64,000 nucleotides of DNA from Paenisporosarcina macmurdoensis (GCF_042658845.1 NZ_JBHSRI010000038.1:62001-126000); one strand, 5' to 3'. Positions 16,521 through 24,742 are shown, counted from the first letter of the stretch. Made by a program: numbers and translations. Notes: generated by a model from the letters alone, not told the origin.

Positions 16521-16784
16521 AAGTCAATTTCATAAATGCCTTTTTGATGATTAATTCACGAATACTTAATGTGTCTTTGCTTGAAATAGTTAAGAATTCC
16601 GATCATTTGATTTGGAGTGAAGGGCGGCGACTCCAGCGGGAAAAGCATGAGCTGAAGACCCCGCAGACGAGCTTGCTCGTCGAGGAGGCTGAGGGCATGC
16701 CCCGCGGAAAGCGTCCGCCCGTAACGGAAATCGACAGAATCTCTGTTTTTAGAAACCAGTTTTATGAATTTTGAAATTGACTCA
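16521..16784. repeat. GC-rich repeat element with terminal inverted repeats, between T-box and proS
   Basis: The core 16613-16732 (GGCGGCGACTCCAGCGGGAA ... CCCGCGGAAAGCGTCCGC) matches, in the opposite orientation, the core at 62060-62185 and contains the perfect hairpin GACGAGC-TT-GCTCGTC. Imperfect inverted repeats containing AGTCAATTTCA lie at both ends (16522-16532 and 16772-16782), as in a small non-autonomous mobile element. It carries no gene. Confidence 0.8.
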
Positions 16785-16857
16785 TCTAAAGGAACAATTA
16801 AATTGTTTTTCGATAGTAAGGGAACCGACTTCCTTTCGTTTTAATTAGCAGAGATTG

Positions 16858-17045
16858 CTAAACAAAAAAGCTTTGCTACAAACGAGGGACCATATCATGG
16901 CGGTACCACCCTCATTTGAAGCAAAGCTTCACACTCTTACATGTTAACGACTGTCGCCGCGATCATCTTTCGACATCGAACTCAAAGGTAGGTTCAAGAA
17001 GCTGTCTTTAGGAGTCTTTCACCACACAACTCCCTCTCTACAAAA
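16858..17045 (-). ncRNA. T-box leader (proline) upstream of proS
   Basis: On minus the leader shows GTAGAGAGGGAGT, GGTGAAAGACTCC, the T-box AGGGTGGTACCGCC (16912-16899) and a terminator whose long arms include AAGCTTTGCTTC and GTAGCAAAGCTTTTTT. The specifier position, GAA-CCT-ACC at 16995-16987, gives CCT, a proline codon, which agrees with proS as the next gene downstream. The terminator is followed by about 480 bases, mostly a repeat element, before proS begins. Confidence 0.93.
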
Positions 17046-17095
17046 ACACGCGTTTCTTTACTAGTCCTTCTCAACGTACTTTTTATATTTCTGTG

Positions 17096-17125
17096 ATTAT
17101 AGCGGTTATTGTTTTAGACTGTCAA
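17096..17125 (-). promoter_or_regulatory. Sigma-A promoter of the proS T-box leader
   Basis: TTGACA (17125-17120), 18-base spacer, TATAAT (17101-17096) on the minus strand, about 50 bases before stem I. Confidence 0.85.
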
Positions 17126-17187
17126 CTAATATTTGAGGGCTCATGTGATATAATAAGCCAAAGAACTACTATGAAAAGAGGCGCATT

Positions 17188-17655
17188 ATGCTAACATTTG
17201 AACAAAAAACTACGATTATTGAATCTTTCCCCGAATTAACAAAAAAGGACGTTTCGTTAAAACGTGTGAACTATCACTTTGAAGGTAGTTTGTATGACAA
17301 AAAAACAGTCGTTTATCACTTGCATCCAAACGGTAACGGTTTTGTATTTGTTGGGGATTTAAAGAAATATGAAGCGGATAGTAAAGGTATGGTAAATATT
17401 CGTGAAGCATCGGAAGAAGAGTTACACGAAATGATTGCGGACTCCATTGGTATTTTGTCTGAAGAAGAGCAGTTTGAGGAAGAAGTTATCGAAGAACAAG
17501 TGTGGAAAAACAACGAGGGCCAAGAATTAAAACTTATACATGAAGATACCCTTTGGAATGTGTATCATTCACACAACTTAGAGGAAAGCTACGAGTCATT
17601 TGGCGAAGCTGAAGAGTATCTATTGAGTGAAGGATTCGAACTCACTTCAAAATAA
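17188..17655 (+). CDS. Conserved hypothetical protein
   Basis: A 155-residue soluble, acidic protein I do not recognise. It has a first part with alternating strands (VSLKRVNYHFEGSLYDKKTVVYHL, then NGNGFVFVGDL), a highly acidic central segment rich in Glu (about 80-110), and a second part ending YESFGEAEEYLLSEGFEL. There is no signal peptide and no catalytic motif. AAGAGGCG precedes the ATG. The next gene, a GNAT, starts on the last base of its stop codon, so the two are translationally coupled. Confidence 0.75.
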   Translation: MLTFEQKTTIIESFPELTKKDVSLKRVNYHFEGSLYDKKTVVYHLHPNGNGFVFVGDLKKYEADSKGMVNIREASEEELHEMIADSIGILSEEEQFEEEVIEEQVWKNNEGQELKLIHEDTLWNVYHSHNLEESYESFGEAEEYLLSEGFELTSK

Positions 17656-18116
17656 TGATGCTGATTCGCAAATTAAGTCCAGATGAAACTCCCCCGTGGG
17701 AATTATTAGTGCTTGCTGATCCTTCACGTATGATTGTTGAAGGCTACATAAAGAGTAGCTGCATCTATGTAGGAGAAATATCTGGTGTAATAATGGCTGT
17801 ATATGTTGTAAAAGAAACGTCGAAAATTGTCGTGGAAATTATGAATGTGGCTGTCCATGAAGATTATCAAGGCAAAGGATTAGGCAAACAATTAATTTCT
17901 CACGCGATTAATGAAGCTTCTAACCAAGGATATGCACAACTAGAAATAGGGACAGGCAATTCAAGTATCCATCAACTAAAACTGTATCAACAATGTGGAT
18001 TTCGTATTGTGGGTGTTGACTTCGATTATTTTACACGAAGTTACGATGAACCCATCTATGAAAATGGGTTGTTGTGTCAAGATATGATTCGTTTATGTTA
18101 TACATTTGAGAACTAG
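17655..18116 (+). CDS. GNAT family N-acetyltransferase
   Basis: A 153-residue GNAT protein with the acetyl-CoA pyrophosphate loop EDYQGKGLGKQL at about residues 73-84 and the later LKLYQQCGFRIVGVD block. The acceptor is unknown. The start overlaps the preceding stop (TAATG); a second Met follows directly and could also be used. A hairpin formed across the stop codon ends the pair. Confidence 0.85.
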   Translation: MMLIRKLSPDETPPWELLVLADPSRMIVEGYIKSSCIYVGEISGVIMAVYVVKETSKIVVEIMNVAVHEDYQGKGLGKQLISHAINEASNQGYAQLEIGTGNSSIHQLKLYQQCGFRIVGVDFDYFTRSYDEPIYENGLLCQDMIRLCYTFEN

Positions 18117-18137
18117 TGAACTTTACTAGTTCTTTTT
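18110..18137 (+). terminator. Terminator overlapping the GNAT stop codon
   Basis: GAACTAGT and ACTAGTTC arms around GAACTTT (8 bp), then five T. Confidence 0.75.
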
Positions 18138-18154
18138 GCTTTGGAAATTTAATG

Positions 18155-18189
18155 AATTATCGATATACTAAAATTAATAATTATCGATA
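18155..18189. promoter_or_regulatory. Direct repeat with palindromic core, possible operator
   Basis: AATTATCGATA occurs twice, at 18155-18165 and 18179-18189, 24 bases apart; each contains the palindrome TATCGATA. The second copy directly abuts the ribosome binding site of the AlbA/Schlafen-type regulator, which suggests autoregulation. Confidence 0.5.
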
Positions 18190-18202
18190 GGTGGTGGACG
18201 GG

Positions 18203-19507
18203 TTGAATATTGAATACAAAGATAAAGTGACGAACAAACTGTATCGAGAAGTAATCGCTTTTGCTAATGGAAGTGGTGGCACGCTAAAAATTGGAATGTC
18301 TGATGAGCAAAGTATTATAGGGTTAGAGAATCCGTTAGCAGACGAGAATGCCTTATATGAACAGTTAAGTAAAATGGTTGAGCCTACGCCGTTAATTGAA
18401 GTTAGTCAGGAACATTTTGATGGTCAAGTAATTTTAGAAGTGAAAGTGAAAGCAACTGAACATGTGTATCGGAAACGCGGGACTTTGTTTGAAGAAATCT
18501 ATATTCGATATGGTTCGAAGAAACGATTATTAAAAACGCCAGAAGAAGTTCATCGTTTTATTCGTATGCGACATGTAGACGAAACTGAGAATGCGCAAAC
18601 CAATACCACTTTCCGTGCAGAAGATTTCACGGAATTTGTCGACTTTGTTCAATCACAAGCAAATGTAAAGCCTAGTTTTGCAACTATAGGTGAAAATCTC
18701 GAAGGTGTGCTCGCTTCTTACAATGCGATTCGTTGGAATAACGGCGAATTTGTATTAACACAACTAGGTACGTGGCTTGCGAACTCTTCTCAAACAAGAG
18801 CAGTATTATTGCAATACAGTGGAGATCGATCAACCTCTTTTTGCCAACAAGCAAGCGATTTTTCCGGATCGATTGTGACGCAATTTAGTCGGATAATGGC
18901 GATAATGATGACGGTTCAACCGTTGTATCCGAACGATTTAATTCAGCAGTGTGTTGTAAATGCTTTTACTCATCGAGATTACTCTTTACAAGGTGATCTT
19001 TCAATTGTTATTTTTGCTACTCGAGTGGAAGTATCCTCACCAGGAACTTTAGTAGAAGGATTATCGATTGAGTCCGTAAAAAAAGGAGCTCGAATCGTTC
19101 GTAGAAATCCACTTTTACATGCACTCTTTGTCGATCTGGGTTTAACAGATGGACATGGGGATGGAATCCGTCGTGTCTTAGATTCGTATAATGACGGGGA
19201 TGATAAACCTAAAATTTCGATCCAAAAAGATAGTGTCATTGTGAAGCTTCCTCGCTTCGAGAAAGTGGAAAAAATAACGAATGAAACTAAGGTTCTTCGG
19301 AAAGAAATGACACATGAAGAGGCGATAAAGCTGCATTTGCTTGAGCATAAGCAAGCGAAAAATATAGACTTCCAACAAATATTAGGTGTGTCTCCATCTC
19401 GAGTGACACAAATTGTACGTGAAATGGTAACGAAAAAGTTACTAGTAGCAACAGGAGAACGCAAAGGACGTATGTATACATTATCAGTTACAAACCAGGA
19501 GGAATAA
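18203..19507 (+). CDS. AlbA/Schlafen-type ATP-binding putative transcriptional regulator
   Basis: About 434 residues. The N terminus (NIEYKDKVTNKLYREVIAFANGSGGTLKIGM) is the AlbA_2 / Schlafen-like nucleic-acid-binding domain; the middle (CVVNAFTHRDYSLQGDL ... VEVSSPGTLVEG ... RNPLLHALFVDLGLTDGHGDGI) is the HATPase_c_4 ATP-binding domain; the last 80 residues form a winged helix (HKQAKNIDFQQILGVSPSRVTQIVREM). Proteins with this plan are usually annotated as transcriptional regulators; some relatives are linked to defence. TTG 18203 is favoured because GGTGGTGG lies 5 bases before it; two GTG codons upstream overlap that site. A duplicated palindrome lies just before the gene. Confidence 0.8.
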   Translation: MNIEYKDKVTNKLYREVIAFANGSGGTLKIGMSDEQSIIGLENPLADENALYEQLSKMVEPTPLIEVSQEHFDGQVILEVKVKATEHVYRKRGTLFEEIYIRYGSKKRLLKTPEEVHRFIRMRHVDETENAQTNTTFRAEDFTEFVDFVQSQANVKPSFATIGENLEGVLASYNAIRWNNGEFVLTQLGTWLANSSQTRAVLLQYSGDRSTSFCQQASDFSGSIVTQFSRIMAIMMTVQPLYPNDLIQQCVVNAFTHRDYSLQGDLSIVIFATRVEVSSPGTLVEGLSIESVKKGARIVRRNPLLHALFVDLGLTDGHGDGIRRVLDSYNDGDDKPKISIQKDSVIVKLPRFEKVEKITNETKVLRKEMTHEEAIKLHLLEHKQAKNIDFQQILGVSPSRVTQIVREMVTKKLLVATGERKGRMYTLSVTNQEE

Positions 19508-19510
19508 GTC

Positions 19511-19894
19511 ATGAAAGGCAATAAAGCTGTATTACTAATTGTTGTTATTGTACTTGTTGCTGTTGCAACTATCGTTTATACGATTACTTCTTTTTATCAA
19601 AATAATGAAACTCAAAATGGCTATTCACAATCGATTGAAGGAACAGTCGCAAAAATCGATGATGCACGAATTTTAGTCATAAAGGGTAAAAGTGCTAGTG
19701 AATTAGAAGGGCAAACGGAAGAAGAGATGCTAGAAGGTGTCAGTGAAGCGATTTGGTTTTCATTATCGATTGACCAAGTTAAAACAGTCGATGAATGGGA
19801 CACCGTGCGTATTACGTATAGTGCCGTTTCTGAATCATTCCCAGGACAAGCTAGTGCTAATGGTGTAAAGAATTTGAGTGACGAGACTGAGTAG
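19511..19894 (+). CDS. Small exported or membrane-anchored protein, DUF3221-like
   Basis: A 127-residue protein with an N-terminal hydrophobic helix (about residues 5-27) acting as anchor or uncleaved signal, followed by a small beta-rich domain: EGTVAKIDDARILVIKGKS then EAIWFSLSIDQVKTVDEWDTVRI. This arrangement resembles the DUF3221 (YobA-type) family. AGGAGG overlaps the stop codon of the preceding regulator gene, so the two are coupled. No lipobox Cys is present. Function unknown. Confidence 0.7.
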   Translation: MKGNKAVLLIVVIVLVAVATIVYTITSFYQNNETQNGYSQSIEGTVAKIDDARILVIKGKSASELEGQTEEEMLEGVSEAIWFSLSIDQVKTVDEWDTVRITYSAVSESFPGQASANGVKNLSDETE

Positions 19895-19943
19895 TCTTGA
19901 GAAGAGAAACGTTGATATTTTATTATGGAAGAGTTGAAGAACT

Positions 19944-20582
19944 GTGAAAATAGACAAACCTAAGTTTCCAAAGCACCTTGAAGAATTGAACGTTTCTAGA
20001 TTAATTGAAGTGGATGAAGAAAGATTTATTTCCCGGGGAATGGTATTGAAGTGGGATGTCACTGAATTACCAGAGAATAAAATAAGTTTTGATCAAGTAC
20101 ATTTCCTAGACGTTGATTTTAATAGGGTTCGTTTTGATCAAGTGGAATTTATTGATTGCAAGTTCGAGCGTTGTGATTTATCTAACGTAGACTTTGGTCA
20201 TTCTATCTTCCATCGAGTAGAATTTCATCAGTCAAAACTAGTGGGAGTGCAGTGTACACAAAGCCGATTTGGACATGTATTGATGAATAGTTGTGTAGCA
20301 AATTATGCTGCGTTTAGTTTTAGCAAAATGAAACAAGTGATGTTTCAGCAAACTGCGTTTAATAATACGGATTTCTTTGAGTGTCTATTTGATAAAGTTG
20401 AACTCACTGAATGTGAATTAGACAGCTCAAATTTCAGTGAAACTAGTTTAGATAAAATAGATTTAAGTACGTGTACGTATGAACAAATTACAGTAAGTGT
20501 TGAAAAACTTTCAGGATGTACCGTTTCAACAGAACAAGCAATGGGCTTTGCTAAATTACTTGGATTGCTCATAAAAGAATAA
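19944..20582 (+). CDS. Pentapeptide repeat protein
   Basis: A 212-residue protein made largely of five-residue repeats with a central Phe or Leu, running from about residue 48 to 170 (for example FLDVDFNRVRFDQVEFIDC, then CELDSSNFSETSLDKIDL). Such proteins form a right-handed quadrilateral beta-helix; some (Qnr, MfpA) protect gyrase, while others are of unknown role. Here the repeats are looser than in Qnr and I see no Qnr-specific loops. Start is GTG with GGAAGAG upstream. It may be the last gene of the transcript starting at 18203, although 49 bases separate it. Confidence 0.85.
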   Translation: MKIDKPKFPKHLEELNVSRLIEVDEERFISRGMVLKWDVTELPENKISFDQVHFLDVDFNRVRFDQVEFIDCKFERCDLSNVDFGHSIFHRVEFHQSKLVGVQCTQSRFGHVLMNSCVANYAAFSFSKMKQVMFQQTAFNNTDFFECLFDKVELTECELDSSNFSETSLDKIDLSTCTYEQITVSVEKLSGCTVSTEQAMGFAKLLGLLIKE

Positions 20583-20620
20583 AAAGCTGTCATGCTCAAA
20601 ATTGAGCTTGACAGCTTTTT
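20581..20620 (+). terminator. Terminator of the pentapeptide gene
   Basis: AAAAAGCTGTCA and TGACAGCTTTTT arms with further inner pairing (GCTCAA / TTGAGC). Confidence 0.92.
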
Positions 20621-20686
20621 CATTAGGTATTGATCCACGTTAAACCGAATTTTTTCTTCCTATTTAATATAACATGCATTGAAAAG

Positions 20687-20730
20687 CACATGAGCCAACT
20701 CAGAGTGAGTGGTCCATGTGTTTTTCTTTT
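20687..20730 (+). terminator. Second, unattached terminator-like hairpin
   Basis: CACATG, GCC and ACTCA pair with TGAGT, GGT and CATGTG, followed by TTTTTCTTTT. It lies 65 bases after another terminator with no gene between them. Confidence 0.7.
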
Positions 20731-20779
20731 ACCTATCTTGCAAAATACAATCCGTTAGAAAATAAAAAATTTAGAAAAA

Positions 20780-20805
20780 TGAAACTTTTTAATGAGAGTT
20801 TCGTA
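20780..20805 (+). promoter_or_regulatory. Sigma-W promoter of the yuaF-floT operon
   Basis: TGAAAC at 20780-20785, exactly 16 bases, then CGTA at 20802-20805: a perfect match to the Bacillus ECF sigma-W consensus, in front of the flotillin operon that sigma-W controls in B. subtilis. Confidence 0.88.
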
Positions 20806-20850
20806 AGTATTAGTAATCACTAAAGAATTGCTGAAATGGGAGTGTCTAGG

Positions 20851-21384
20851 ATGGTGATTGAACAAGTTTACTTTTATACGTTACTCATTATGGGAGCTGC
20901 GACAATTCTGTATGTATTTTTCGGAGATGTGGTAGAAGGGATTGGAGAAGGAATTCCTTTTTTAAATCCTGCGGTTATTATGGCGTTGGTCACGTTTGTT
21001 TCAGCAACTGGCTATGTTCTGGAAGTCTCTACTTCATGGAATAGTTGGATTGTTTTATTTTCCAGTGTGGTAGTCGGGGTGATTCTAGATACGTTACTTT
21101 ACTTTTTAATCTTACTCCCGATGGCATCAACAGAGGTTTCAATAGCATATACTGACGAGTCTTTAGCTGGGCTTGTAGGCAAAGTCATTACACCCATACC
21201 TATAGATGGCTATGGAGAAATTGTTATTGAGACCGTAAGTGGATTATTGAACAAACGAGCAACTGGTTATGATAACGAAAAAATTGATTATGGTAAAGAA
21301 GTGTTAGTGATTGAAGTGGAAGAAGGTACGTTTCTTGTTCGAGAATACGAAGCCATTGATTTCACAAAAATTGATCAAACTTAA
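20851..21384 (+). CDS. yuaF: NfeD-like membrane protein YuaF
   Basis: About 177 residues: three membrane segments in the first 100 residues (around 8-28, 42-62 and 70-95), then a small soluble beta-barrel (SLAGLVGKVITPIPIDGYGEIVIETVSG ... EVLVIEVEEGTFLVREYE) of the NfeD/OB type. NfeD proteins work beside flotillin-like proteins in membrane microdomains. ATG 20851 has GGGAG 6-7 bases upstream; ATG 20836 has no RBS. The flotillin gene follows directly. The sigma-W promoter implies induction by envelope stress. Confidence 0.92.
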   Translation: MVIEQVYFYTLLIMGAATILYVFFGDVVEGIGEGIPFLNPAVIMALVTFVSATGYVLEVSTSWNSWIVLFSSVVVGVILDTLLYFLILLPMASTEVSIAYTDESLAGLVGKVITPIPIDGYGEIVIETVSGLLNKRATGYDNEKIDYGKEVLVIEVEEGTFLVREYEAIDFTKIDQT

Positions 21385-21399
21385 ATGGGGGAATTGAGC

Positions 21400-22941
21400 A
21401 TGACTTTAGAAGTGATGGTTGTTATCGGTATCGTTGCATTTGTATTACTAGCAATTATTGGGGTATACGTAACGAAGTACAAAACAGTGGGACCAGATGA
21501 AGCACTTATTGTGACAGGAAGTTACTTAGGGTCGAAAACAGTGCATACAGATGATTCAGGAAATAAAATTAAAATCATCCGTGGTGGTGGTACATTCGTA
21601 TTCCCAGTGTTCCAACAAGCTAAGCCACTTAGTTTACTATCAAGCAAATTAGAAGTAATGACACCTGAAGTATATACAGAACAAGGTGTACCCGTAATGG
21701 CAGATGGAACAGCCATAATTAAAATAGGTGGGTCCATTTCTGAAATCGCAACTGCGGCCGAGCAATTTTTAGGGAAATCTAAAGAAGATCGTGAAAATGA
21801 AGCAAAAGAAGTTTTAGAAGGTCATTTACGGTCGATATTAGGTTCGATGACAGTTGAAGAAATATATAAAAACCGTGATAAATTCTCACAAGAAGTTCAG
21901 CGTGTCGCTTCACAAGATTTAGCGAAAATGGGACTTATCATCGTGTCATTTACCATCAAAGATGTGCGTGATAAAAACGGCTACTTGGATTCCCTTGGTA
22001 AACCTCGTATTGCACAAGTGAAAAGAGACGCTGATATTGCAACAGCGGAAGCAGACAAAGAAACGCGCATTAAGCGGTCTGAAGCAGCAAAAGAAGCACA
22101 GCAATATGAAATCGAACGTGCAACTGAAATTGCTTTAGCAGAAAAAGAGAATCAATTAAAAGTAGCTGAATATCGTCGTGAGCAAGACATTGCAAAAGCT
22201 CGTGCTGACCAAGCCTACGAACTTCAAACAGCTCGCTCTAAACAAGAAGTAATGGAACAAGAAATGCAAATTCAAATTATTGAGCGTCAAAAACAAATTG
22301 AACTGGAAGAGAAAGAAATTTTGCGTCGAGAAAAACAATACGATTCAGAAGTGAAAAAGAAAGCAGATGCAGATCGTTATGCAGTTGAACAAAATGCTGC
22401 AGCTTCTAAATCACGTGTAATGGCTGAAGCGGATGCAGAAAAATATAGAATCGAAGCAAAAGCGAAAGCAGAAGCAGATAAAGTTCGACTAGACGGTATA
22501 GCAAAAGCAGACTCTGAACGTGCACAAGGTGAAACTGAAGCAGATATTATTCGTCTTAAAGGTCTTGCTGAAGCGGAAGCGAAACAAAAACTGGCAGATG
22601 CATTTGATCACTATGGCCAAGCTGCGGTTCTTGATATGATCGTTCGTATGATGCCAGAGTATGCTAAACAAATCGCAAGTCCTTTAGCGAATATCGACAA
22701 GATTACGGTAGTTGATACTGGAAGCGGCGAAGGCGGTGGGGCCAATAGAGTGACGTCTTATGCAACCAACTTAATGTCGACTCTACAAGAAACATTAAAA
22801 GCCACTTCTGGTATTGATGTAAAAGAAATGTTAGAAAACTATTCAGGAAAAGGTACTCTTCGCCCAAGCTTAGACCGTATTTCATATGAAATGCAAGATA
22901 AGAAAAAAGAAGAAAAAGTGGAAGATCACGTATCTATATAG
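21400..22941 (+). CDS. floT: Flotillin FloT
   Basis: A 513-residue flotillin. A short N-terminal hairpin anchor (about 4-25) is followed by the SPFH/PHB domain (about 30-200, e.g. KYKTVGPDEALIVTG and AIIKIGGSISEIATAAEQFLG), then a long Ala/Glu/Lys-rich coiled coil (about 200-400) and a C-terminal region ending in a charged tail. FloT scaffolds functional membrane microdomains and influences membrane fluidity, protein secretion and signalling in Bacillus. Length matches B. subtilis FloT. ATG 21400 has GGGGGA at a 7-base spacing; ATG 21385 overlaps it. Confidence 0.96.
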   Translation: MTLEVMVVIGIVAFVLLAIIGVYVTKYKTVGPDEALIVTGSYLGSKTVHTDDSGNKIKIIRGGGTFVFPVFQQAKPLSLLSSKLEVMTPEVYTEQGVPVMADGTAIIKIGGSISEIATAAEQFLGKSKEDRENEAKEVLEGHLRSILGSMTVEEIYKNRDKFSQEVQRVASQDLAKMGLIIVSFTIKDVRDKNGYLDSLGKPRIAQVKRDADIATAEADKETRIKRSEAAKEAQQYEIERATEIALAEKENQLKVAEYRREQDIAKARADQAYELQTARSKQEVMEQEMQIQIIERQKQIELEEKEILRREKQYDSEVKKKADADRYAVEQNAAASKSRVMAEADAEKYRIEAKAKAEADKVRLDGIAKADSERAQGETEADIIRLKGLAEAEAKQKLADAFDHYGQAAVLDMIVRMMPEYAKQIASPLANIDKITVVDTGSGEGGGANRVTSYATNLMSTLQETLKATSGIDVKEMLENYSGKGTLRPSLDRISYEMQDKKKEEKVEDHVSI

Positions 22942-22950
22942 TCTATCAAG

Positions 22951-22977
22951 CTCTCCAGTTACTGGAGGGTTTTTTGG
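22951..22977 (+). terminator. Terminator of the flotillin operon
   Basis: CTCCAG and CTGGAG arms around TTA, extended by CT/GG, then TTTTTT. Confidence 0.8.
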
Positions 22978-23099
22978 TAAAATAAGTATATAAAAGTAAA
23001 AAAATATGCAATTTAGCAGATTTTTAATGACAAATTAAGTTGAAAAAGATACAGTTAATGAAAGTATTTACATAAATGATGCTTGGTACGGAGGAACAT

Positions 23100-24041
23100 A
23101 TGGCGTTATCCCGAAAGCAAATCATAGACATCAAAGAAAAAGCTTCTTTGAATCGCTTGGTTATTGGAAATTCTAACGCTACGTATATCGGGAAATCAGA
23201 TGAACTTTCTTATGGGCTCCTATCTGTTCGTCCAGAACGCTCGGTTTGGGTAAGGCATACATCAGTTGAAGGAATAGAAGAAGTGGTCGAAAAATATACG
23301 GTAGTTCTTGGAGAACTTGAAGTAGAGTATGAGGACACAAAGTTTATGTTACAAGAAGGCGACACATTAGATGCGTCAAAGTATCCTGAATTGCTAACGT
23401 TTTATAGTCAAGCTGGGACTGATATTTTACTTGAAATGACAGTAAGTATATATGAATCAGAATTTAGAGATGCAGAAATTGTCCAACGTGATGCAGCGGC
23501 TATTGAAAAAGTAGATGGCTATACGTTCCAACATTGTGCTAGAATCAAGGATTATTCCATTGAGGTTTGGAAGAAGCTTGATCAACCAGTCGAACGTTCC
23601 AGAAGGTTGATATGGGGGGCGTATTTTCACGATATTGGAAAACTTGCAGTGCCACTAGAAATTTTAAATAAGAAAGATAAACTTACACCAATAGAATGGG
23701 AATTAATGAAAGCTCATACGACAAAAGGTGCAGAAATGATACGTAACCACGAACTTACATGGTTGCGCGATTCTGCTTTTATCGTTGAAGAACATCATGA
23801 ACGTTACGATGGAAAGGGCTATCCATTTGGACTAAAAGGTGAAGCAATTTCATTAGAAGCCGCCATCGTTTCAGTAGTAGATTCTTTTGATGCCATGACA
23901 ACCGACCGTGTTTATCGAAAAGCCTTGTCAATTAACGGAGCAATACAAGAAATTGTTAACGGTAGAGGTACTCAATTTCATCCGGATGTAGTCGATGCTT
24001 TCCTAAACTTATTACACGATCAACAATTTAAGTGGAGATAG
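23100..24041 (+). CDS. Cupin-like / HD-GYP domain protein, probable cyclic-di-GMP phosphodiesterase
   Basis: A 313-residue protein with two parts. Residues about 15-120 are beta-rich and cupin-like (LLSVRPERSVWVRHTS ... VVLGELEVEYEDTKFMLQEGDTL). Residues about 130-313 form an HD-GYP domain: HDIGK at 177-181, later HH with ERYDGKGYPFGL, and VSVVDSFDAMTTDRVYRKA. HD-GYP enzymes hydrolyse c-di-GMP to pGpG or GMP. The metal and GYP residues are intact, so activity is expected. GGAGG lies 5 bases before ATG 23100. The window also holds two GGDEF proteins, so this may help balance the same messenger; the cupin part could sense a small molecule. Confidence 0.88.
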   Translation: MALSRKQIIDIKEKASLNRLVIGNSNATYIGKSDELSYGLLSVRPERSVWVRHTSVEGIEEVVEKYTVVLGELEVEYEDTKFMLQEGDTLDASKYPELLTFYSQAGTDILLEMTVSIYESEFRDAEIVQRDAAAIEKVDGYTFQHCARIKDYSIEVWKKLDQPVERSRRLIWGAYFHDIGKLAVPLEILNKKDKLTPIEWELMKAHTTKGAEMIRNHELTWLRDSAFIVEEHHERYDGKGYPFGLKGEAISLEAAIVSVVDSFDAMTTDRVYRKALSINGAIQEIVNGRGTQFHPDVVDAFLNLLHDQQFKWR

Positions 24042-24060
24042 CAAAGTAGAACCTATAAGA

Positions 24061-24097
24061 GCAGCTTGCACTTTACAGGTGCAAGCTGCTTTTAATA
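24061..24097 (+). terminator. Terminator of the HD-GYP gene
   Basis: GCAGCTTGCA and TGCAAGCTGC arms with a short loop, then TTTTAAT. Confidence 0.88.
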
Positions 24098-24165
24098 TGT
24101 AGATGTCGATGTTGAATTGTGTTCAGCAAATACTGGGAAAGTTATATTGAAAGGGTGAAGTAAAA

Positions 24166-24630
24166 ATGAATTATTTACAAACGATGCGCGAGATGATAGG
24201 TAATAAACCACTATTAACGGTAGGATGTGGCGTAATTATTGAAAAAGGAAATCAAATATTATTACAACATCGAACGGATGCAGATGTATGGGGTATTCCT
24301 GGAGGGGTTCTTGAATTAGGGGAACAAGTTAGTGAAGCAGCACGAAGAGAAGCTCAAGAAGAAACCGGTTTAATCATTGGAGACATGGATTTCTTTGGCG
24401 TGTACTCAGGTCAAGAAGGGTTTGCACAATATGCGAACGGTGATCAAGTATTTAGCATTCAAATGATTTTCAAAACTTCAAATGTAACAGGAGAATTAAT
24501 ACAAAAAAATGATGAATCAAGAGCACATGTCTTTTTTGATAAGCATGATTTACCGCCTAATTTAAATTCACATCAAAAACGATTTATCATGGACTGGGTT
24601 CATCAAGTTCCAACACCTGTCATTAAATAA
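24166..24630 (+). CDS. Nudix hydrolase
   Basis: A 154-residue MutT-like Nudix protein. The Nudix box GGVLELGEQVSEAARREAQEETGL covers about residues 47-70 and is complete. The extended N terminus (YLQTMREMIGNKPLLTVGCGVIIEKG) and length match Bacillus Nudix proteins of unknown substrate. AAAGGGTGA precedes the ATG. Monocistronic, with its own terminator. Confidence 0.88.
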   Translation: MNYLQTMREMIGNKPLLTVGCGVIIEKGNQILLQHRTDADVWGIPGGVLELGEQVSEAARREAQEETGLIIGDMDFFGVYSGQEGFAQYANGDQVFSIQMIFKTSNVTGELIQKNDESRAHVFFDKHDLPPNLNSHQKRFIMDWVHQVPTPVIK

Positions 24631-24649
24631 TTTTACCGAATTACAAACA

Positions 24650-24686
24650 AAAAATCCGAGATGAAAAATTCTTCTCGGATTTTTTG
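24650..24686 (+). terminator. Terminator of the Nudix gene
   Basis: AAATCCGAG and CTCGGATTT arms, followed by a T-run. Confidence 0.85.
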
Positions 24687-24742
24687 TCATATTTAATTTG
24701 TTGGCGGGAACATATTGGTGCACCAACACTTACCTATGAAGA

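Noticed and set aside
16544..16774. 76-codon plus-strand frame
   Set aside because: It is read through the GC-rich repeat core; no RBS, and the other copy does not keep it.
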